Part shown: positions 1-6,900 of the stretch, piece after piece
Layout: each line of letters opens with the position of its first letter
How positions within the stretch are numbered: the first letter of the stretch is position 1
Origin: a virus
Reading direction: 5' to 3' (one strand)
DNA length: 56,725 bases
Virus record (IMG/VR): IMGVR_UViG_3300005466_000008
Location: 1-56,725 of that record
The notes under the pieces: model-generated
What the model was told of the DNA's origin: nothing
Database searches by the model: none
The model's input: the letters and a program-made list of their open reading frames with translations, nothing else
Program-made: the position numbers and the translations under genes

Positions 1-60
1 CAAGTCCTCGTAGTCCTCGGTGTCGTTGAACGAGAACGTCCGAGCGACCGGCAGGTCCGT
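1..60. repeat. Terminal direct repeat, left copy (assembly overlap or terminal redundancy)
   Basis: Bases 1-60 are identical to 56666-56725. A coding frame (major tail protein, minus strand) continues without interruption from base 1 into base 56665, so the repeat is one locus seen twice. The simplest reading is the overlap of a circular or circularly permuted assembly. A true short terminal redundancy is less likely, because it would cut an essential gene. Confidence 0.95.
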
Positions 61-153
61 GAGCTGAGTGCCGAAAGTCGTTGCCGCCAGCGTCGGGTAC
101 TTGATGAGCTGAACGTCCCGCAGTCCATACGGGAGTGCGTTTCCCAGAGGCAT
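1..153 (-). CDS. Major tail protein, N-terminal part (gene crosses the window join)
   Basis: This is the first 51 codons of the tail tube protein. The ATG at 153 overlaps the stop of the previous gene (TAATG). The frame leaves the window at base 1 and continues in frame at 56665 down to 55970, giving a 282-aa protein. The N-terminus (MPLGNALPYGLRDVQLIKY) is typical of actinophage tail-tube subunits. The gene lies after the connectors and before the tail chaperones and tape measure, as expected. See the entry at 55970 for the C-terminal domain. Confidence 0.85.
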   Translation of the reverse strand, partial: MPLGNALPYGLRDVQLIKYPTLAATTFGTQLTDLPVARTFSFNDTEDYEDL

Positions 154-353
154 TACTGTGTCCCTCCCTCAGGAGATTGATACCGGCGGGTAGCCAGCAG
201 TTTTCCAGTACTCGTGCTGAATTGGTGCAGCACCACCACTCCACTCCGTTTCCCACAGAAGCGTGACGGGCAGACGACCTCAATCACGCCTTCATCGACC
301 GAAGGCATGGCTACCTCCCCAAACTTCTTGTTGGGACACCGGAGTTCGAGCAT
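153..353 (-). CDS. Com-like small zinc-binding protein
   Basis: This 66-aa protein has spaced cysteines (RCPNKK near residue 6, then CPSRFCGK around residues 28-34) followed by a GVVVLHQF strand. The pattern resembles the Mu Com family of small zinc-ribbon proteins and a set of short proteins often found beside actinophage tail genes. Mu Com is a translational activator. Here only the fold-like cysteine pattern is visible and the role is unknown. It overlaps both neighbours by one base (TGATG and TAATG), so it is translated as part of the tail operon. Confidence 0.7.
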   Translation of the reverse strand: MLELRCPNKKFGEVAMPSVDEGVIEVVCPSRFCGKRSGVVVLHQFSTSTGKLLATRRYQSPEGGTQ

Positions 354-784
354 CAGTGAACCGTGGTCCCCGGAGCGTCGGAACCACCGCCGGAGCCGGT
401 ATGCGCTCCGGTTGTCGTGGGAGCCGCCCCACCCGGTGCCACAGAGGGCCCTGAGTTGTCCGCAGAGGCGTTATCCGGCCCGTTCGCCAGAGCCAACACG
501 TCCACCGGGTTCTCGGTGACCTGATCGAGCGCTGAGGGGGTCATGTCGTCCTGCTGCGGCTTCGGAACAAACTCCTCCTGATCGTCACCCTCACCCGTGA
601 TGACGAACTCGGGGTCGTTCTCGATGCCCTTTCGGATCTGGTCCTCGGTGAGCGCGTCCAGCGGCACGGCAAAGCCATTCCGGGCCGACCACACCACCGT
701 GTCACCGGTCAAGCCCACCGACCGCCAGTCCTGCGTGGTGATCTGCCGCACGTGGGCCAGGCCGATGTAGCGTACGTAGCGCAT
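353..784 (-). CDS. Hypothetical connector-region protein with disordered C-terminus
   Basis: This 143-aa protein has a compact N-terminal half (about residues 1-65, with a GDTVVWSARNGFAVPLDAL segment). The long C-terminal half is rich in Gly, Pro, Thr and Asp and is probably disordered. It sits between the tail terminator candidate and the Com-like gene. I do not recognise a family. Its position suggests a head-tail joining or tail-completion role, which is inference only. Confidence 0.7.
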   Translation of the reverse strand: MRYVRYIGLAHVRQITTQDWRSVGLTGDTVVWSARNGFAVPLDALTEDQIRKGIENDPEFVITGEGDDQEEFVPKPQQDDMTPSALDQVTENPVDVLALANGPDNASADNSGPSVAPGGAAPTTTGAHTGSGGGSDAPGTTVH

Positions 785-798
785 AGTTCCTTTCCCTC

Positions 799-1188
799 CT
801 ACTGGCCCGAGCCCACAAGCGTAAAGCTAGTGTTTCGAGCGATTGTCCTGTGACCATCGTCGGTCAGGTCTTCGCTGTCACCTTCCCACCGTGCACCTTG
901 CAACCAGCCTTGTGTATCTTGGCTAGGAACGAGGGACGGAATCAAGGACCGGAGACGAAGAATGATGGCGTCTATCTTCGTATAATCTCCGGGCTTGTCG
1001 TGCACCCATATTACGAGGGATCTCCGCGTTGAGACGTCTAGTCCCACGCTGTTAACTCCCCATCGCAATTGAAGAAACGGCCGGTCTTGGGGCGTGTCCA
1101 CATCCACCGCGAAAGAATCCGCACCGGTGATTCCTAGGCTGTTCAGCGTCGGATCGGTGATGATCGCCTGATAGATGAGCGTCCTCAT
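799..1188 (-). CDS. Tail terminator-like protein
   Basis: At 129 aa, this protein has the size and alpha/beta pattern of siphovirus tail terminator/completion proteins (gpU/DUF3168-like). It opens with a helix (RTLIYQAIITDPTLNSL), then beta strands (RPFLQLRWG, SLVIWVHD), a second helix (IDAIILRLRSL) and a final strand (NTSFTLVG). Such proteins form the hexamer that caps the growing tail tube and joins it to the head. Gene order (connectors, this gene, major tail protein) agrees. It overlaps the upstream gene by 4 nt. The family call is by pattern, not by a search. Confidence 0.65.
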   Translation of the reverse strand: MRTLIYQAIITDPTLNSLGITGADSFAVDVDTPQDRPFLQLRWGVNSVGLDVSTRRSLVIWVHDKPGDYTKIDAIILRLRSLIPSLVPSQDTQGWLQGARWEGDSEDLTDDGHRTIARNTSFTLVGSGQ

Positions 1189-1556
1189 GCTGCCACCGCC
1201 CGATTGATAGCCGAAGCCAAGTCCGCAGCCATAAGCGGAGCAATGTGCACCATCGTGGGTCCGATGATGGCGTACTTACCTGACCACCGGACTTCGAGCC
1301 AGAACGTATAGGGCATCGTGCCGTAGATTGTCAGTTCATGCTTGACCATCGGCTCTTTATCATGCTGCGCGAAGAGTCCTGCCCTCGCATTGCCGGTATT
1401 GTCGTGCCAAGGCGCATTGGTCCTCGCGTACGTTTCTGCCTCGGGCTCGTATCGATCGAAGACTAGATCTACCGCAGCGTCAATCTTCGGCAGGAGCTCT
1501 TGCAACCCCGGAGTCAACGAGTCAAAGACAAACGTTCCCTTACGACGCGCCATCAT
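1185..1556 (-). CDS. HK97 gp10-like head-tail connector
   Basis: This 123-aa protein matches the minor head-tail connector (neck) pattern. It has an N-terminal helix with AETYARTNAPWHDNTGNARAG, typical of the HK97 gp10/tail-component family, then a strand-rich region (ELTIYGTMPYTFWLE) and a YAIIGPT segment. It would act at the head-tail interface. The start is ATGATG at 1556/1553, with 4-nt ATGA coupling to the upstream connector. Order and length fit the family well. Confidence 0.75.
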   Translation of the reverse strand: MMARRKGTFVFDSLTPGLQELLPKIDAAVDLVFDRYEPEAETYARTNAPWHDNTGNARAGLFAQHDKEPMVKHELTIYGTMPYTFWLEVRWSGKYAIIGPTMVHIAPLMAADLASAINRAVAA

Positions 1557-1930
1557 GGCCTCGCTGACCGGGGGATGTGCCGGAAGACGAACGCCTTAGT
1601 CATGTAGCCCCACCCCTCGGTAAAGCCGATCACGTCGAAGCGAGTCCCTGCCTCATCCAACCAGTAGTCTCCCACCTCGATCTGCATGTCGTGTGGTCCG
1701 ATGAGGTGGTAATCAGCAACACGTTCCACACCCGCTACGGTAATGGTCGGACGCTGGTCGTAAGCCAGTAGGGATAACTTGAACGTTTGCGCAGGGCGAG
1801 GCGTACCGTTGACTTCCTGAAAGCCACCGTTTTGCTGAGCAGCGCGAGTAAGTGGGATGAGCTGCGCGGTAGTGGGGTCATCCGCAATGAATGCTGCGGT
1901 AACCTTGCGCTGCGCATCCAAGTAACTCAT
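1553..1930 (-). CDS. Head closure / stopper protein (SPP1 gp16-like)
   Basis: This 125-aa, mostly beta protein has strands ending in HDMQIEVGDYWLDEAGTRF, a pattern seen in head-closure (stopper) proteins that plug the portal before tail joining. It lies directly after the adaptor gene, with a 4-nt overlap, and before the gp10-like connector, the canonical order. The call rests on gene order, size and beta-barrel-like pattern. Confidence 0.65.
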   Translation of the reverse strand: MSYLDAQRKVTAAFIADDPTTAQLIPLTRAAQQNGGFQEVNGTPRPAQTFKLSLLAYDQRPTITVAGVERVADYHLIGPHDMQIEVGDYWLDEAGTRFDVIGFTEGWGYMTKAFVFRHIPRSARP

Positions 1931-2232
1931 ACCCGCTCGACTCCCACCGTGTAAGACTTGGAGTGCCCGGTCTCCTCTACGGAAGTGTTGGACGCGTCGG
2001 CCATGCCCAGATACGCGTCACGAAGCTTGCTCAGGGCCCGGCTAGAGCCCGATTCGGTGGTGTCCACCAGTCCGGCCACCGCAGCGGCTTTCTCGCGCCA
2101 CACTTGCCGTACGGCTGGCTCCATGCCCAAGTCGTCGATCATGCCGCCAACGAGTGAGTCCGTATAGGTAGCGTCATCGGGACTGAGATCAGTCATTCGG
2201 CGGAGCGTTGCAATTTCGGTTTCTGAGGCCAT
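1927..2232 (-). CDS. Head-tail adaptor-like protein
   Basis: This 101-aa, largely helical protein (MTDLSPDDATYTDSLVGGMID, VWREKAAAVAGLV) fits the all-alpha adaptor family (HK97 gp6/SPP1 gp15 type) that docks on the portal. It is first in the connector/tail transcription unit. A promoter-like element (2266-2293) and the RBS GGGAGGTGACC lie just upstream, and a strong terminator hairpin separates it from the head genes. Confidence 0.65.
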   Translation of the reverse strand: MASETEIATLRRMTDLSPDDATYTDSLVGGMIDDLGMEPAVRQVWREKAAAVAGLVDTTESGSSRALSKLRDAYLGMADASNTSVEETGHSKSYTVGVERV

Positions 2233-2265
2233 CGGTGGTCACCTCCCAAACTCTGAGATGATCCC

Positions 2266-2293
2266 ATCATATAACATACCCCGAACTCGTGAA
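2266..2293 (-). promoter_or_regulatory. Putative sigma70 promoter for connector/tail genes
   Basis: On the minus strand, TTCACG (2293-2288) and TATGAT (2271-2266) are separated by 16 nt. Transcription would begin about 25-30 nt before the ATG at 2232 and just after the terminator hairpin at 2299-2337. Placement between two modules supports it. It is untested. Confidence 0.45.
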
Positions 2294-2298
2294 CTCGC

Positions 2299-2337
2299 AG
2301 AGAAGCCCGGCAGCGCGGGAGACTGCCGGGCTTCTCT
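2299..2337 (-). terminator. Strong hairpin terminator after head genes
   Basis: This is a perfect 15-bp inverted repeat (AGAGAAGCCCGGCAG at 2299-2313, complement at 2323-2337) with a 9-nt loop. It lies between the last head gene and the first connector gene. There is no clear T-run, so it may act bidirectionally or as an RNA-stabilising hairpin. Confidence 0.75.
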
Positions 2338-2355
2338 ATTCCTGCACCCGAGAGG

Positions 2356-2796
2356 TTAGCTCTCGTCCTCGGGATTATCGGCGTCCCAGAGGCGGAGTCC
2401 CTTGATGAGGTCCGCCTTCGTGACGTTGCCGTTCGCTCCGGTCCCGACGACCTCCACATCCGAGGTGTCCGGGATCGCGTTCCGGTTGCCCACCTCGGCC
2501 TCGAGATCGGCCTTCGACCACGAGTCGTAGTCGTCCTCCGGTCCCGCGTCCTGGGGGTCGGCCTGAGTCGGGTCCACCTGCTTGGGACCGTCCCCGGTGT
2601 CCGCCGGAGTGGAAGCCGACGAAGACGCGTCCAGAGCCGACCGCGTCACGGTGTCCTCCGGCGTCTCCGCGTCCGGAACCTCGGCATCGAACTGCGCCTG
2701 GTGGTTGGCGAGCTGCTCTTCCGACATGAAGCCCGCGTTGCGAAGCCAGGCGATGTCCTCGTCGGAGAGTTTCTGCTCCCAGTTGATCTTCCGCAT
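2356..2796 (-). CDS. Head-region protein with C-terminal HeH/SAP-like domain
   Basis: This 146-aa protein has three parts. An N-terminal helical segment (about 1-40) is followed by an acidic, Pro/Asp/Thr-rich linker. The C-terminal helix-extended-loop-helix (SKADLEAEVGNRN through NVTKADLIKGLRLWD) resembles the HeH/LEM/Rho-N class. Similar small proteins often follow the capsid gene in actinophages. These domains usually bind nucleic acid, so a DNA- or head-associated role is possible but inferred. It is the last gene before the terminator at 2299-2337. Confidence 0.7.
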   Translation of the reverse strand: MRKINWEQKLSDEDIAWLRNAGFMSEEQLANHQAQFDAEVPDAETPEDTVTRSALDASSSASTPADTGDGPKQVDPTQADPQDAGPEDDYDSWSKADLEAEVGNRNAIPDTSDVEVVGTGANGNVTKADLIKGLRLWDADNPEDES

Positions 2797-2811
2797 CGGT
2801 CAGTCCTCCGA

Positions 2812-4101
2812 TCAGGCGTAGATCGTCGGGACGGTATAGGTACCGGACGACGACAGTTGCATGATGATCGCGCCACCACGCTGCCGGACGCCGGTACCGA
2901 AGCCCGTGACCCAGTACGAGTCGATCAGCGGGTAATCCGGGTTCCGGCCCTTGACGAGCCGCAGTCCACGCAGATTGGTATTTGCGTGCTGCCGCAGGCC
3001 GATCGGGTTCTGGAGGTTGTCCGGTCCGCCGGTCGCGAAGCTCGCCAGATAGTCGGTCGGCATGTAGTCGTCCACCACGATCAGCAGCGGGCCGTAGTTG
3101 CCGATGACGGTCAGACCACCCAGGGTTCCGGGCACCTGCGACTGACCGAAGACCTGAGTGGTCTGGGGCAGGATCTGACCGGGTTGCGGAGCCGCCGGAA
3201 CGAAGTCATACCGGCCGTAGTTGCCGCCGACCGCCTGCACCGCGTTGACCGCCGACCGGAAGTTCCGGATCTGGTTGCCCAGGGCGGTGTTGACCATCAC
3301 GACGAGCGTGTAGCCGTTCTCCTGAGAGTAGCCGTGGCTCGTGAAGTCGTCGATGATCATCGTGTCGAGGTCCTGGGCCTCGAGCACGGAGTTGGCACCA
3401 GAGGTCTTGTAGTGCGTGTGGCTGCCGGTGAACGTGTTGTTCTTGTACGCAGGCGGGACGGTACCGTCGGCGTTATAGAACTTGTAGACGTTGTAGTTGT
3501 TGCCGTTGATCGTCGCGGTGAGGTTGGTCGGGTTGAAGAGGCACTTGAGCACCTGGTTGAGCAGGAGCCGCCAGTAGGCCTCGACCGCCGCGTTACCGAC
3601 CGAGTCGATCATCGCCGTGGTCGCGTCGGCCAGGTACTGCCAGGTGTACCGCGAGCCGAGGTCATACCACTTGAACGTGTAGCCCATCTGGAAGTACGTG
3701 GGCTGGATGCGGCTGCCGACCGGCAGGCCGAATTCCGAGGCCTCCTCGAAGTCGACACCCTGGCCCGGCTGAGTCACGGTCTCGACGATGTTGGAGACAC
3801 CGAAGGTGAGGAAGTTGATGATGTTCTGACGCGGCTGGTTCACGGCGTTGAGAAGCGCCATGAAGTTTGCCCAGATGTCGTTCAGGTCAGTGCCATCAGC
3901 CGCTCGCGTGACGACATCCGCAGCGGTGTGGAACCCGTTCCGGTTGGCACCACCGGCGATGCCAGGCAGGATGCCCAGCGACCGAAGATCGACCAGCTCG
4001 TGACCGGGCATCGCCTTGCCGGAGACCAGGCCGGGCATGACCATGTTGGGGATGATGAGTCCCCGCTTGTTGTACTCCAGGGCTCGCGTGATGGTGTCCA
4101 C
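2812..4101 (-). CDS. Major capsid protein
   Basis: This 429-aa protein should form the icosahedral shell. It is the largest gene between the scaffold/decoration genes and the connectors, as expected for an HK97-fold capsid protein. It is rich in beta strand with aromatic and Asn/Gly content, and no protease gene is visible. The GTG start at 4101 is chosen because GAGGAAGGGGA lies 5 nt upstream. A longer frame from 4137 would overlap the decoration gene. An antisense open frame of similar length on the plus strand is a codon-bias shadow. Confidence 0.88.
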   Translation of the reverse strand: MDTITRALEYNKRGLIIPNMVMPGLVSGKAMPGHELVDLRSLGILPGIAGGANRNGFHTAADVVTRAADGTDLNDIWANFMALLNAVNQPRQNIINFLTFGVSNIVETVTQPGQGVDFEEASEFGLPVGSRIQPTYFQMGYTFKWYDLGSRYTWQYLADATTAMIDSVGNAAVEAYWRLLLNQVLKCLFNPTNLTATINGNNYNVYKFYNADGTVPPAYKNNTFTGSHTHYKTSGANSVLEAQDLDTMIIDDFTSHGYSQENGYTLVVMVNTALGNQIRNFRSAVNAVQAVGGNYGRYDFVPAAPQPGQILPQTTQVFGQSQVPGTLGGLTVIGNYGPLLIVVDDYMPTDYLASFATGGPDNLQNPIGLRQHANTNLRGLRLVKGRNPDYPLIDSYWVTGFGTGVRQRGGAIIMQLSSSGTYTVPTIYA

Positions 4102-4115
4102 CGAAGTCCCCTTCC

Positions 4116-4547
4116 TCAGCCCTGGAACGAGCCGCATCGGACCACGAGGCGCGTGGCCTCGACGGTCGTTCCGACATAGAAGACGTTGGTGCCCGCAGCG
4201 GGCGTACCCTGGGCCGCGAGACGGCTCGCCGTGGTGTCGAGGATGTACTTCGTCCCCGCCGTCGGAGTCGTGGCTCCCTGGATGTCGTTGGCATCCAGCT
4301 CCACGATCTCGCCGCTGGTCATCACGTCCACAATGTCACCCGCCGCCTTGGCCGAGGACAGACAAACCACACCGACGGCCGCTGCCGCCGTGGTGGCCTT
4401 GATGAGCTTGCCCGACCCATTGAGGGCGACCACGATCACCCGGTTGAGGTCCGAGACTCCCGACGGTCCCGAGGTGGCATTCCAAGCCGCATTCAGCGGC
4501 GCACGAAAGCCACCCGAATTGGGGGCATACTTGTCGATTCGGCTCAC
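4116..4547 (-). CDS. Head decoration / capsid stabilising protein
   Basis: This protein of about 143 aa is rich in Ala, Gly, Thr and Val, with repeating short strands (NRVIVVALNGSGKLIKAT, GTKYILDTTASRL). This is the pattern of small decoration proteins (DUF2190/gpD-like) that sit on the capsid surface. It lies between scaffold and major capsid genes. GTG at 4547 is preferred because AAGGGAG lies 6 nt upstream. GTG at 4553 is the alternative. Confidence 0.72.
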   Translation of the reverse strand: MSRIDKYAPNSGGFRAPLNAAWNATSGPSGVSDLNRVIVVALNGSGKLIKATTAAAAVGVVCLSSAKAAGDIVDVMTSGEIVELDANDIQGATTPTAGTKYILDTTASRLAAQGTPAAGTNVFYVGTTVEATRLVVRCGSFQG

Positions 4548-4628
4548 GTCCACTCCCTTCGTATTTGGGAACGTAGCCCTTTTGTTCTGCGATTCCGTTA
4601 GGCCACAGACCTTGCCGGAGAGTGAACG

Positions 4629-5516
4629 TCAGAACTTGTTGAGAACCGGAAACCGCTTCGCGAGCGCAGCTCGATTGGTGGTGGAGCCCGATCCCTTCCG
4701 CCTGCCGTTCTGAGTGCTTGCCGACCGACGAGTGGAGCGCGGCTCCTCTTCCTCATCTTCGTCGTCTTCGTCCTCGTCTTCGTCCTTCGTGGAGCGACGA
4801 CCACGGGCCTTCTTGTCGTCCTCGATTTTCTTGACGAGGTGGGGCTTGCGCTTGGCGAGTTCACGAAGACCACGCCGGAGTTCGCGCGCATCCACGTTAC
4901 CATCCTCGTCAACCGCGTCATCGAGAATGCCGGAGTTCAGAGCCAGGGTGAACGCGTCGGAAGGATCGACCCAGTCGACGACATTGGCTCGGAAGAAAGC
5001 TATCTGAGCCATCAGTTCTCGGTTGGTATCGGTCAGCTTCGTGATGGTCGATCGTGCCTCGGTCAAGTCACGCGACACGATCTCGTCGGGCTTCTTGCCC
5101 TCGTCCTCCTTGGCTCGCTTCAGCTCGGTCAGTTCCGCCTGAACCTTGCGAAGCTCGAGCCGGTATCGCTTAGCCTGTTGCGATGCCTTGCGAACACGTG
5201 AGTCCTCGTCGTCATCCGCGTCGTCGTCCTCGTCCGACTTGGATTTCTTGGACGACTTCCGGGACTTGGACTTGTCATCCTCTTCCTCATCCTCGGTGTC
5301 ATCGTCCTCAGTGTCGTCCTCGTCGTCCTCGTCGTCGTCATCCCCCCGCGTGTACTCGGGGTCATCAGGGTCATCCGAAGATGCACCCATGACGGGCCAC
5401 ACCGCCGTGCCGTTCTTTAGGTAACCGAGAGGCGTCAACAACTCGCCGGTCTTGGGGTGACGCTTACCGGCCAGGTTCGCAGAACGCATGCCCGGCTTGG
5501 TGAGTCGCAGACTCAT
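4629..5516 (-). CDS. Scaffolding protein
   Basis: This 295-aa protein has the classic scaffold composition. A basic N-terminus is followed by a very acidic Asp/Glu tract (about residues 47-105), a charged coiled coil (about 110-180), a helical core (DWVDPSDAFTLALNSGILDD), a second acidic/basic tract and a basic tail. It would direct procapsid assembly and leave before or during packaging. It is immediately upstream of the decoration and capsid genes. AGGGAG lies 5 nt before the ATG. The low-complexity tracts create long false frames on the other strand. Confidence 0.85.
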   Translation of the reverse strand: MSLRLTKPGMRSANLAGKRHPKTGELLTPLGYLKNGTAVWPVMGASSDDPDDPEYTRGDDDDEDDEDDTEDDDTEDEEEDDKSKSRKSSKKSKSDEDDDADDDEDSRVRKASQQAKRYRLELRKVQAELTELKRAKEDEGKKPDEIVSRDLTEARSTITKLTDTNRELMAQIAFFRANVVDWVDPSDAFTLALNSGILDDAVDEDGNVDARELRRGLRELAKRKPHLVKKIEDDKKARGRRSTKDEDEDEDDEDEEEEPRSTRRSASTQNGRRKGSGSTTNRAALAKRFPVLNKF

Positions 5517-5533
5517 ATTGGCTCCCTAAGCCT

Positions 5534-5560
5534 ATTGTAATGCTTTCGAACTCCCACTTT
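5534..5560 (-). promoter_or_regulatory. Possible promoter before scaffold/capsid genes
   Basis: The 85-nt gap between the MuF-like gene and the scaffold gene is AT-rich. On the minus strand it has TACAAT (5539-5534), about 18 nt before the ATG at 5516. No good -35 box is seen, so support is weak. Extra transcription of capsid genes would make biological sense. Confidence 0.3.
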
Positions 5561-5601
5561 ACCACTTGTCGAGATCCGGCTAGATTGACCCCTGACCAAG
5601 C

Positions 5602-6900
5602 TTACGATTCTACTCTATGAACATGGGCCCTAACCCAAGTTCTACGAGCCAATAGTGAAGCAATAATCCGGTGGTTACCATCCTTGATGACTATCGCACC
5701 ACTCGGAAGAATCGTGAGATTGGGAAGATTGTCATCTCCCCCCGGAATACCCTCTTTAAGGTAATGTCGTATACGAGACACAGAAGCTTTGTCTTGGTGT
5801 GACAACAAAACCCTGCCCGACAAGTCTATTTCCTCAATCGGGCCTTTCTTACGAATCTCACTCGGGGGAACCTTAGCATCTCGGGGTGACAAGCTATCAA
5901 AAAGGTCTTTAATGCCCACCGTGGACGCATCTAGCTGATCACCATCTTTGTATTTGGCCAACCTCTTCAGCCCCGCATCACTATCCCAGGTGCTCACGCT
6001 AACTGGGGTAACATCTCCAACCGGCTGACCAAGCCTTGCCAAGTTTTCCTGAGTACGTCGCGTAAGTTCGTCGTCGAAATCTCCGCGTTCCAACGCTTTC
6101 TTGAAATCATCTGAAGACATCATCACGTAAGTCAGATAACAGAAGCAATTGGGATGTGGCTTGTCCGGCACCTCGTCAGGATCGTATGGCTCGTGTGCGG
6201 CAAAGACATTGCACTCGTCCGGCACCTTGTGCGATCCCGACAGATTCCACTTGACCGCTTTCACCCCTGGGCGATTCGCTCCTTCTTTCTGGCGCTCGTG
6301 GAAGGCATTGTTGATCTCAGTGCGTGCGAGACGCATAGCCGAATATGAAGATCCACCCGGCGCTGTCGGGCTGACATACCGATAAACCTCTGCGGCAAGC
6401 TCCTTCGCCGAGAGATTCTGAATCAGTCCTTGCCTGATGATGTCAACGATCCGGCCATCGTCTAGTGCCCGATTCGAGTACACGCGCCTGGACAGCGCTC
6501 GAGCACGACGAGCAGCATCACTCTTCAGCCCGGACGCTCCGGCGGCCCTCAGAGACGCCACAAGGGCATCAGCGGCCCGTTCTGACAGTCCGGCATACGC
6601 AATGCGTTCCAACGTCTCTATGGCGTCCTCAGCGGCCTGTAATGAGTCCTTGATGGCCCGTTCCACCAGTGGGTTGATCCGCCGGACCCACATCGTCTGC
6701 ACCAGAGCATTGATCGCAGCCAACGTCACGCGCAGCTGTGCAGCCCGAACCTCGCCACCGATCCCGACTGGCAAAGAAGCGATCCGTCGCTGGATCGCCT
6801 TGGCTGTTGCTTCAAGGATGCGCCGTAGTTCCGCCTCGGTGGTGGCCTGAACGATCGTATAGCGGCGGAACTCCGGACCCCTAGGCTGCGGAACCACCAT
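5602..6900 (-). CDS. MuF-like head morphogenesis protein with C-terminal ParB-like domain
   Basis: The first ~290 of 432 aa look like the SPP1 gp7/Mu gpF minor head protein. They include the helix SAMRLARTEINNAFHERQ and the Cys/His loop PHPNCFCYLTYV near residues 248-259. Such proteins bind the portal and enter with the DNA. The extra C-terminal region (about 300-432) ends in DGNHRIIASLLA, a motif typical of the ParB/sulfiredoxin-like fold. MuF proteins are known to carry C-terminal effector domains. The 3' third of the gene is clearly more AT-rich than its neighbours, which hints at acquisition. It overlaps the portal gene by 20 nt. Confidence 0.75.
   Translation of the reverse strand: MVVPQPRGPEFRRYTIVQATTEAELRRILEATAKAIQRRIASLPVGIGGEVRAAQLRVTLAAINALVQTMWVRRINPLVERAIKDSLQAAEDAIETLERIAYAGLSERAADALVASLRAAGASGLKSDAARRARALSRRVYSNRALDDGRIVDIIRQGLIQNLSAKELAAEVYRYVSPTAPGGSSYSAMRLARTEINNAFHERQKEGANRPGVKAVKWNLSGSHKVPDECNVFAAHEPYDPDEVPDKPHPNCFCYLTYVMMSSDDFKKALERGDFDDELTRRTQENLARLGQPVGDVTPVSVSTWDSDAGLKRLAKYKDGDQLDASTVGIKDLFDSLSPRDAKVPPSEIRKKGPIEEIDLSGRVLLSHQDKASVSRIRHYLKEGIPGGDDNLPNLTILPSGAIVIKDGNHRIIASLLARRTWVRAHVHRVES

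Noticed and set aside
1-60. Long terminal repeat or insertion element end
   Set aside because: The repeat is in a continuous coding frame across the join, so it is the overlap of one locus.
2701-4179. Long 492-aa plus-strand frame antisense to the capsid gene
   Set aside because: Its composition (Arg/Val/Asp-rich, no domains) is that of a GC-rich codon-bias shadow; the minus strand encodes the capsid protein with a good RBS.
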